Assembly: GCF_001457435.1 (NCBI RefSeq)
Contig: NZ_LN881717.1
Span: 999,139-1,063,138, forward strand
DNA from: Actinobaculum massiliense
Lineage (GTDB): Bacteria > Actinomycetota > Actinomycetes > Actinomycetales > Actinomycetaceae
Reading direction: 5' to 3'
DNA length: 64,000 nt
Shown here: piece by piece, positions 58,042-64,000 of the stretch
Position numbering within the stretch: position 1 is the stretch's first letter
Layout: each line of letters starts with the position of its first letter
Notes under the pieces: model-generated
The model's database searches: none
What the model saw: the letters and a program-made list of their open reading frames with translations, nothing else
What the model was told of the DNA's origin: nothing
Position numbers and translations under genes: made by a program

Positions 58042-59403
58042 GTGCGCGAAACCGAGAAAAATGACGAAACCGTGACCAAAGCGGAGCTTAACCGGCACCT
58101 CGACCATGAAATAGCGAGGCTTGCACTTCCATCTCTCGGCTCACTCCTCGCCCAACCGCTCCTCGTTGCCACCGACTCGGTGATGGTAGGAAACCTTGGA
58201 ACCGAACCTCTCGCGGGACTTTCACTTTCTTCCACCATTTTGTCTACAGTGGTCGGCCTGTGTATTTTCCTTGCCTACGCCACAACCGCCGCTACCGCGC
58301 GGTACGTGGGTGCGGGAAAGATGCGCCGCGCCATGCGCCAGGGCATGGATGGAATATGGCTCGGGCTGGGCCTCGGCCTTCTGCTCGCAGCTACCCTGTT
58401 TGCCTTTGCTCCCCAGGTGCTCAGGGCATTTGGAGCGAGTCCCGCGATTGTTTCTGCTGGCACCACTTACTTACGCCTCGCCGCCTTAGGGCTTCCCGGA
58501 ATGCTCCTTAACCTCGCGGCTACCGGAACCGTTCGCGGTCTGGGAGATACGAAAATCCCATTCAAAGTGGCAATTTTCGGATCACTCATCAACATTCCGC
58601 TCAATTATGTATTTATCTATCCCATTGGCTGGGGTCTGGCGGGCGCAGCAATCGGCACCGCCACCGCGCAAACCATAATGGGCCTGTGGCTCGGCGGCGT
58701 CGTCGTAAAGCGCGCCCGCGAGCATTCGGTAAGCCTGGTTCCTCGCGGCGCCGGGGTATTGCGAGCACTCAAAGATTCCGTGCCGCTTATTGTTCGCACC
58801 GTGGTACTGCGAGTTTCGATTCTGCTGGAAATTGCCGCCGCAACTCGCCTGGGAACCGAAGCTTTGGCGGCCAATCAGATCACCATGACGGTGTGGAATT
58901 TTGCGATCTATGGCCTGGACGCCCTCGCAATGGCCGCGCAAATCCTCGTGGGTCAAGCGCTTGGCGGAGGTAACCGAGCGCGAGTTCACGGGGTCCTCCA
59001 CCGTTGCCTTTACCGCGGATTTACGGTGGGTGCGATCATTGGAATCCTCATGGCCGCAAGTTCGCCATTCCTGCCCCGCCTTATGAGTTCGGATGCATAC
59101 GTCCTGCGCCTCGCGCTTATATCCCTCATTATCATGGCTTTCGCTACGCCCCTCGCTTCCATCGCGTACATCCTGGACGGCGTACTCATTGGCGCGGGCG
59201 ATCTTAGAGCTCTTGCCTGGCTGATGGTGGTAACGCTTATTGCCTACACTCCCGCCGGGCTAGCGGTGCTTTTCTGGGGTTCAGGCCTATGGGGATTCGC
59301 GTGGCTTTGGATAGGGTACGGCTTCGTATTTCTAGGAACGCGCGCGCTCGTTACCTGGCTCCGCGCCCGCGGAGAGGCGTGGATAACTCTCGGCGCGGCG
59401 TAG
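58042..59403 (+). CDS. MATE family efflux transporter
   Basis: A 453-residue, 12-helix membrane antiporter starting at a GTG. It shows the two-fold repeat typical of MATE proteins, with PLLVATDSVMVGNLGTEPLA in the first half, TAGLPGMLLNLAATGTVRGLGDTK-type segment (here AALGLPGMLLNLAATGTVRG) in the first half's second region, and TEALAANQITMTVWNFAIYG in the second. Members export cationic drugs or metabolites using Na or H gradients; specificity cannot be told. Its insertion between dnaB and the ribosomal cluster on the opposite strand breaks the usual order. Confidence 0.9.
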   Translation: MRETEKNDETVTKAELNRHLDHEIARLALPSLGSLLAQPLLVATDSVMVGNLGTEPLAGLSLSSTILSTVVGLCIFLAYATTAATARYVGAGKMRRAMRQGMDGIWLGLGLGLLLAATLFAFAPQVLRAFGASPAIVSAGTTYLRLAALGLPGMLLNLAATGTVRGLGDTKIPFKVAIFGSLINIPLNYVFIYPIGWGLAGAAIGTATAQTIMGLWLGGVVVKRAREHSVSLVPRGAGVLRALKDSVPLIVRTVVLRVSILLEIAAATRLGTEALAANQITMTVWNFAIYGLDALAMAAQILVGQALGGGNRARVHGVLHRCLYRGFTVGAIIGILMAASSPFLPRLMSSDAYVLRLALISLIIMAFATPLASIAYILDGVLIGAGDLRALAWLMVVTLIAYTPAGLAVLFWGSGLWGFAWLWIGYGFVFLGTRALVTWLRARGEAWITLGAA

Positions 59404-59515
59404 CCGCAAGCCCCCAGATAACACGCGAACGCGCGGAACAACACCGCTCCACGAGACTCCTCACCACAAAAGCAAACCCCGAAATATGAAAAACTGAATC
59501 ACGGATATATACAAG

Positions 59516-59552
59516 AAACCGGGGCGAAGTTCAAAGAACCTCGCCCCGGTTT
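59516..59552 (-). terminator. terminator of the rpsF-ssb-rpsR-rplI cluster
   Basis: AAACCGGGGCGA (59516-59527) pairs perfectly with TCGCCCCGGTTT (59541-59552), with an inner GTTC/GAAC pairing, and TTTCTTG follows on the minus strand. It sits 58 bases beyond the rplI stop, between convergent genes. Confidence 0.8.
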
Positions 59553-59609
59553 ACTGCAGCTCGGCGGATTCATCCGCCGCTGGCCCGTTGTGGCCAGAGC
59601 TTTCTGGCC

Positions 59610-60065
59610 TTACTTGCGCTTGGCCGGAATAACGTCCACCACGACTTCCGCGATGACCTCGTCAGCCAGCTTCACGCGAGCCTTGTGCTGGCCCAGCGAC
59701 TTGATCGGCTTGGCGAGCTGGATCCAGCGGCGATCCACGCTCTTGCCGGTCTTCTCGCTCGCGGCCTCGGCGATGTCGCGGGTGTTGACGGCGCCGAAGA
59801 GGCGGCCGGAATCACCAGCGGACTTCTGGATCTGGATCGGGCCCTCCTGGAGGGCATCGCGCAGAGCGTGCGCTTCTTCCAGATCGTTGATGGCGCGCTT
59901 GCGGCGAGCCTCAGCCATCTGGTCGATCTGTCGCTGCGCACCCTTGGTCCACGGCGTCGCGTAGCCCTGGGGCAGCAGGTAGTTACGGCCGTAGCCGTCC
60001 TTCACCGTGACGACGTCGCCAGCCTGGCCCAGGCGGTCCACATCATGAGTCAAAATGATCTTCAT
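59610..60065 (-). CDS. rplI: 50S ribosomal protein L9
   Basis: A 151-residue L9. The N-terminal RNA-binding start KIILTHDVDRLGQAGDVVTV, then KDGYGRNYLLPQGYATPWTKG, is diagnostic. A long central helix and a C-terminal domain (GRLFGAVNTRDIAEA...) complete the usual length. The gene follows rpsR after 12 bases with a strong AAGGAGG, in the normal cluster order. Binds 23S rRNA near the L1 stalk. Confidence 0.98.
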   Translation of the reverse strand: MKIILTHDVDRLGQAGDVVTVKDGYGRNYLLPQGYATPWTKGAQRQIDQMAEARRKRAINDLEEAHALRDALQEGPIQIQKSAGDSGRLFGAVNTRDIAEAASEKTGKSVDRRWIQLAKPIKSLGQHKARVKLADEVIAEVVVDVIPAKRK

Positions 60066-60077
60066 TTGTTTCCCTCC

Positions 60078-60317
60078 TTAGCGAGCGTTCGACGAGTACG
60101 GGAGGAGCGCCATCTCGCGGGCGTTCTTAATTGCCCGGGCGATTTTGCGCTGTTCCTGCACGGTAACACCGGTCACGCGACGAGCGCGGATCTTGCCGCG
60201 GTCGGAAATGAACCGACGCAGCGTAGCGGTGTCCTTGTAATCAATGTTTTCAACCTTCGCAGCCTTATGCACTTCGGGCTTCCGACGCATTGGCTTGCGA
60301 ACTTGGCGCCTTGCCAT
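60078..60317 (-). CDS. rpsR: 30S ribosomal protein S18
   Basis: A 79-residue S18 with [20 protein letters not shown] and [20 protein letters not shown], the family core that binds S6 and 16S rRNA. No Cys zinc motif is seen, i.e. the common Cys-minus form. AGGAGA upstream of the ATG. About 250 bases separate it from ssb upstream, a longer gap than usual, with no gene in it. Confidence 0.97.
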   Translation of the reverse strand: MARRQVRKPMRRKPEVHKAAKVENIDYKDTATLRRFISDRGKIRARRVTGVTVQEQRKIARAIKNAREMALLPYSSNAR

Positions 60318-60567
60318 ATTTTCTCCTCAAAAGTAGCTACGGATAAGAGCGTTCGCGTTTCTTCGCTCGCGCTCCCCGCCCGCGCTTACTAGCGGTTGTC
60401 AGCGCTTCCTAGCGCTTCCCGGCTCCTCGAGCTCCCAACTCTGAGCCAGCGGGCGTTTCCGCAAAAAATCGATATCTCTAAATTCCAATCGGCGTTGGGA
60501 CGGGAATCCATCCCCTTCGCCTTTTCAACGAGTTGCCTTAGCCTGCCGCAACGGCCGCTAGAAGGGC

Positions 60568-61158
60568 TTAGAACGGTGGGGCGTCGTCGAAACGCGAACC
60601 GCCCTGCGGCGCCTGACCCCACGGGTCATCCGCGGATCCGCCCTGCGGCGCGTTATAGGTGGCCTGGCCACCGGACTGCTGCCCGTAGCCCTGACCTGCA
60701 CCGTAGCCGCCGGCGTTTCCACCGGCCTGGCTACCGTAGCTCTGGCCGCCGCCGTAGTTGCCGTAATTCTGGCCCCCACCGTAGCTTCCGCCGTTCGACG
60801 TCTTCTGGATCTGCGTCTTCGCCCAGCGAAGCGACGGCCCAATTTCATCGACCTGCAGTTCCAACGATTCGCGCTGCTCACCCGTATTAGAGGTGTAGCG
60901 GCTCACCGTCAAACGCCCCGTGACCAAAACGCGCGCGCCCTTGGTAAGTGACTCCGCGCAGTTTTCCGCCATATCGCGCCACGCCGAGCAGCGGACGAAC
61001 ATTGCTTCGCCGTCCTCCCACTCGTTGGTTTGCGTATTGCGCTTACGCGGGGTTGAAGCGACCGTGAAGCTAGCAACGGGCACACCGGCGCCCGTGAAAC
61101 GCAGCTCCGGATCCGCGGTCAGATTACCGACCAGCGTCAGAATTGGTTCGTTTGCCAT
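60568..61158 (-). CDS. ssb: single-stranded DNA-binding protein
   Basis: A 196-residue SSB from the ATG at 61158 (AAGGAGG upstream; the 23-codon longer frame is rejected). The OB-fold is clear: ILTLVGNLTADPELRFTGAG, SFTVAS, FVRCSAWRDMAENCAESLTKG, VLVTGRLT. A long Gly/Gln/Tyr-rich linker (GGGQNYGNYGGGQSYG) leads to the acidic tip DDAPPF, which contacts replication partners. It is in the rpsF cluster between S6 and S18 as in most bacteria. Confidence 0.97.
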   Translation of the reverse strand: MANEPILTLVGNLTADPELRFTGAGVPVASFTVASTPRKRNTQTNEWEDGEAMFVRCSAWRDMAENCAESLTKGARVLVTGRLTVSRYTSNTGEQRESLELQVDEIGPSLRWAKTQIQKTSNGGSYGGGQNYGNYGGGQSYGSQAGGNAGGYGAGQGYGQQSGGQATYNAPQGGSADDPWGQAPQGGSRFDDAPPF

Positions 61159-61180
61159 GGTGTACCTCCTTGGCTCGCTC

Positions 61181-61474
61181 TTACTTCTCGTCCGTGCGAA
61201 GCAGCTTGGTGCGAAGCACGTCTTCACGAAGCGAAAGCTGGCGATCCAGCTCCTTGGCCGTTGCCGGCTGCGTCTTCATATTGACGACGATGTAAATCGC
61301 TTCGTCATGCTTCTGGATCGGGTACGCCAGCTTACGGCGTCCCCAGATATCAACCTTTTCGAGCGATCCACCTTCGTTGGGTACGATCTGCAACACCTTT
61401 TCAATGTTGTTCTTCAGGTTACGCTCGTCTACGTTCGAGGGATCGAGGATGATCATCATCTCGTAATCGCGCAT
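61181..61474 (-). CDS. rpsF: 30S ribosomal protein S6
   Basis: A 97-residue S6 from the ATG at 61474 (MRDYEMMIILDPSNVDE). An in-frame GTG four codons earlier abuts the GGAGG and is rejected. GGSLEKVDIWGRRKLAYPIQ and IYIVVNMKTQPATAKELDRQ are conserved S6 segments. It is first in the cluster and usually autoregulated with S18 through a leader hairpin. Confidence 0.96.
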   Translation of the reverse strand: MRDYEMMIILDPSNVDERNLKNNIEKVLQIVPNEGGSLEKVDIWGRRKLAYPIQKHDEAIYIVVNMKTQPATAKELDRQLSLREDVLRTKLLRTDEK

Positions 61475-61503
61475 ACTATTACCCACCTCCTCTGGTCTAT
61501 ACG

Positions 61504-61522
61504 GCCACGGAATCTCCGTGGC
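61504..61522 (-). promoter_or_regulatory. hairpin in the rpsF leader
   Basis: GCCACGGA and TCCGTGGC pair perfectly over eight bases about 30 bases before the rpsF ATG and just ahead of its ribosome site. In other bacteria the rpsF leader contains a hairpin bound by S6:S18 for feedback; this is the right place for it, though I cannot confirm the diagnostic bulge. Beyond it, 61523-61822 contains the cluster promoter region and that of the divergent tetR-like gene, with no gene supported. Confidence 0.45.
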
Positions 61523-61822
61523 AGGAGGGTTATGCGTTCGTGAGCGCCGAAGCGCCCCTTGGGTTTTCCGCCGGCATCTGACCGCCGAAAATACACCAAG
61601 TAGCTATTTTACCGCCTCATCGTGCCGGTTTCCATGCCCAAGAACGTGACGTCGATAAACAATTTGCCAGCTCCCGCGCAGCGGCGGCGCCGGTGGTGTT
61701 TTGGGGTTGCGGGGCGACGACGCCGGAGCTGCGACGTCGTCGTGAAAATAACGCAAACTGAACAAGAATAACGGTAAACTTTGTCCACAGTAGACGGTGA
61801 GACCGGCGGACAAGGAACGACG

Positions 61823-62524
61823 ATGCGCCAACCGAAGAATGCGAAGAAAGCCAAAGCAGAATCCGCCCCCGAGCCGCTCAGCACGCGCGAGAAAATCCTG
61901 CTCGCCGCGCGCGCAGAGCTGGAAACCACCCCGCCGTACGCCGTTGGAATGCGCGATATCGCCGCCAGAGTGGGCATAACCGCCGGCGCCATTTATCGCC
62001 ATTTCCCCTCGAAGAACGCGATTTTGGAGGAGATCGCCCTGGAGGCAATTGCCGCTTTCGACGCCGCCATTGCCGCCGGCGCGCGCGAGTACCTCAGCCC
62101 CCGCAAGCGCTGGCTGGGTGGATGGCAGGGCGCGCGCAGCTGGGCGCTGACCAATCCGCAGCTTTTCGAACTTTTCTACAATCCTCCCGCCGAGCTCTCC
62201 AGCGAGCGGATTAGCGACGCCTTCGCGCGGCCCGCCCTCACCCTCGGCGATCTGGCCTCTAATAGTGACGTGCTGGAGCTTTCGCACCCCGATTCCCTCG
62301 CGCTGGCCACCTCGATTTGGCGCATTCGCTCGCGATACGGCTCCGAGTTTCCCGACCTGCGCGAGACGTCCGGCGCGAAAATCTTGGGGATTGTGCGCGC
62401 ACTCATCGAGCTTTGCGGGACCATTCACGCCGAGCTCGCGGGCTTTATGGAGCTGACCTTCGTCGATCACGAGGCGTATCTGAAAGTGGTCGGCGGGCGC
62501 TGGGCCGACATTTTGCGGCTTTAG
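61823..62524 (+). CDS. TetR/AcrR family transcriptional regulator
   Basis: A 233-residue repressor from the ATG at 61823 (CAAGGAAC upstream). The longer frame starts at a TTG inside TTGTCCACA and is rejected. The helix-turn-helix is near residues 45-75: GMRDIAARVGITAGAIYRHF, followed by PSKNAIL, the TetR hallmark. The ligand-binding half resembles TetR_C33/WHG-like domains (GGWQGARSWALTNPQLFELF). Target unknown; no divergent transporter is adjacent, though the MATE gene is 2.4 kb away. Confidence 0.92.
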   Translation: MRQPKNAKKAKAESAPEPLSTREKILLAARAELETTPPYAVGMRDIAARVGITAGAIYRHFPSKNAILEEIALEAIAAFDAAIAAGAREYLSPRKRWLGGWQGARSWALTNPQLFELFYNPPAELSSERISDAFARPALTLGDLASNSDVLELSHPDSLALATSIWRIRSRYGSEFPDLRETSGAKILGIVRALIELCGTIHAELAGFMELTFVDHEAYLKVVGGRWADILRL

Positions 62525-62676
62525 GCGGAGTTGGAGCAGCGGGCCGCGGGACGCGCGGGGGAGGCTTTGCGCTACCGGCGGCGCGCATAGCCTCGCACAG
62601 CACGCATAGCCTCTCGCGGCAGCGCCCGCGCTCCGGGGCGACCTTGCGCCGCGGGCGGGGCGCCGGGTCAGAGGCG

Positions 62677-62937
62677 CAGAAGAATGCCGTGATCGCGCGC
62701 GACGGCGGATTCGTATTCCCCGGCTGCACCGACGCCTACCAGACCTGCGACATCCACCATGCCCAACAGTGGCATGATGGCGCCGGAGCCTCCGATATCA
62801 CCAACGCAGTCTGCCTGTACTGGCGCCACCACCGGTACGTCCATACGCAACACATCCGAATCCACGTCCACGATTTGGGTCTTCTCTTTGAAAACGACGA
62901 TCAAGGCATGATCGGCATTCACCGTTGGGCGGGGTAA
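62677..62937 (+). pseudogene. C-terminal HNH fragment of a DUF222/13E12-type protein
   Basis: The frame encodes AQKNAVIARDGGFVFPGCTD, CDIHHAQQWHDG and RHHRYVHTQH, then LGLLFENDDQ and GIHRWAG. This is the HNH nuclease tail found on actinobacterial DUF222 proteins. The N-terminal DUF222 part is absent upstream. The second zinc-type Cys of the usual L-C-x-x-H-H is a Tyr here (CLYWRHH), so the site is damaged too. Such genes are multicopy and often decayed. A further similar segment appears after the adapter at 63,834. Confidence 0.75.
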
Positions 62938-62947
62938 CGCAGTGCGG

Positions 62948-63795
62948 CTATGCCAGCGGATACGACTCAGAGGCGTTGGCTAAGCGGTCATGCAACTCGA
63001 CGAGGTGGACATCCGGCCCGGCAATCTCAGAAAGGGGACGACCAAATTCAGCAATAAATTGCGCCGCACACGCCAGCTTCGACTCTGCGGTGTAGTCCTC
63101 GAGCCAGACGTTCGCCTCTTCCGCGAGACCTTCTTGATACTGATCAAAGCTGGGATCCGTGAAGGGCCACTGAGCGGGAGGCTCGCCCATGCCGAGACGC
63201 TCGGGCATCGCGGTGAGCCGCACGCGATAGTGTCCGCGGCGGTTGGTCTCGGCAATGTCTTGCGGATCGGCGCCGAGTGCACGCAGAACCATTTGCGCTT
63301 GAGGGCCGCCCGCGCGGGTTCCTTGGGCGCCGGCGACGATCACGCGCAGGCCGGTGAGGGTGCGGTAAAGCCGTGTGCACCAAGCGTCATTGAGCCGGGC
63401 GAAGCTCTCGATTCGCGAGCGCGCCGGAGCTTCAAGTTCGGTGCGGGGACGATCCTCGGCACCGCGGGTGAGCGCAGTTCCCCCGAAGACCATGTTGATA
63501 AAGCCGAGCTCCTCGGTCGCACTCACATCCACTCCCGGCACATCGAGATCAAGAACGATCATGCTTTCGGTGGCCAACACCAGATAGCCCTCCGGCGAGC
63601 GAAGGAGCGCGGCGTAAGGCGTAGCGGCGATTGGCGAAGGCCCCGCGGGCATGGCCGCATTTGGCGCAGGCTGAGCAGAGCTGACCGCATCTGGCGCGGG
63701 CTGTGAGGAGCTTGCGGCGGGGCGGGTATCGCTGCCGGCCGAGTTGCTAACGCTGAACTCTTTGAGGATCTGCTCGCGCGGCGGCGCCTCAGAAT
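62948..63795 (-). CDS. unrecognised protein, 5' end cut by the sequence artifact
   Basis: An open frame running from the adapter junction to TAG/TAA at 62948 (about 280 residues visible). The N-terminal part is TDSEAPPREQILKEFSVSN, then a Ser/Pro/Ala-rich linker (SSQPAPDAV, SAQPAPNAAM). The folded part begins TPYAALLRSPEGYLVLATES, has MIVLDLDVPG, an RLYRTLTGLRVIVAG segment and ends with HLVELHDRLANASESYPLA. I do not recognise the family; the DLD and GLR motifs suggest an enzyme but I will not assign one. The true start lies beyond the reliable sequence; the ATG at 63652 is internal. Confidence 0.6.
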
Positions 63796-63833
63796 CTGTC
63801 TCTTATACACAACCAGCTGGGTCTAAGAGACAG
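63796..63833. other. Nextera (Tn5 mosaic-end) adapter artifact
   Basis: CTGTCTCTTATACACA at 63796-63811 is the Tn5 mosaic-end sequence used in Nextera libraries, and AGAGACAG at 63826-63833 is the inverted partner's end. It is not genomic. A minus-strand frame starting MYKRQ here is the well-known adapter-derived false N-terminus. Confidence 0.97.
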
Positions 63834-64000
63834 GAAGAATGCCGTGATCGCGCGCGACGGCGGATTCGGCTTCCCCGGCTGCCCCGACGCCTCACAGCAC
63901 CGCGCCCTCCCCCCTCACCAACCGCGGCATGCCGGGCACCCGACACCCCCCCCCCCCCCACCCTTCCTCACCTCTCCCTCCCCCCCACCCCCGCCCGCCT
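63834..64000. other. chimeric and low-complexity contig end
   Basis: After the adapter, 63834 to about 63895 nearly repeats 62680-62740 (the HNH region) with several differences. Then from about 63900 the sequence becomes C-rich low complexity with long C-runs. It should be treated as an untrimmed read end joined by assembly, not as genome. Confidence 0.9.

Overview
The window reads as a GC-rich Actinobacterium, most likely a member or relative of the Actinomycetaceae (Actinomyces/Arcanobacterium/Trueperella-like). This rests on the high-GC codon use, DUF5926 beside upp, a CtpE-like ATPase, sortase-type and thioester surface proteins, and the rpsF-ssb-rpsR-rplI cluster with dnaB close by. The genus is an inference. 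Nothing here indicates a plasmid or phage.

Layout. 0.2-7.4 kb: purC, a thioester-domain adhesin, purA and glgP. 7.4-12.1 kb: a compact minus-strand operon of two membrane proteins and two TPR proteins of unknown function, with a decayed membrane-protein gene at its head. 12.3-15.8 kb: fba, a small GNAT-like protein, a sirtuin and a DUF559 nuclease. 16.1-24 kb: a CtpE-like P-type ATPase, an ABC/FtsX-type exporter pair, a MoaD-like orphan and a CBS-domain protein. 24.2-29.6 kb: a giant LPXTG surface protein with two different long internal repeats. 30-36.9 kb: tRNA-Ser(CGA), tadA, upp, DUF5926, a glycosyltransferase, a frameshifted membrane protein and pheA. 36.9-37.7 kb: a decayed lipoprotein gene. 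38.2-46.8 kb: CYTH, PlsC-like, S33 peptidase, aldo/keto reductase, PdxK/ThiD-type kinase, YdcF, HD and class C serine hydrolase genes. 47.2-54.9 kb: a 1911-residue secreted subtilase, then a truncated restriction/helicase gene abutting a dead IS3 element. 55.2-62.5 kb: an SDR, dnaB, a MATE transporter, the rplI-rpsR-ssb-rpsF cluster and a TetR regulator.

The last part of the sequence is not reliable. From about 63,796 a Nextera/Tn5 mosaic-end adapter is embedded, followed by a fragment resembling an upstream HNH gene and then C-rich junk. The genome proper should be taken to end near 63,795.

The most interesting unexplained signal is a two-hairpin intergenic element present in three copies (about 7.8, 15.9 and 43.6 kb). 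Short sequence boxes are conserved and the long hairpin arms differ by paired changes. The TPR/membrane operon at 8-12 kb is the best candidate for an undescribed protein system. Three large surface or secreted protein genes (thioester adhesin, LPXTG giant, subtilase) dominate the accessory content and suggest a host-associated lifestyle. Two of them lie behind visibly AT-rich upstream regions.
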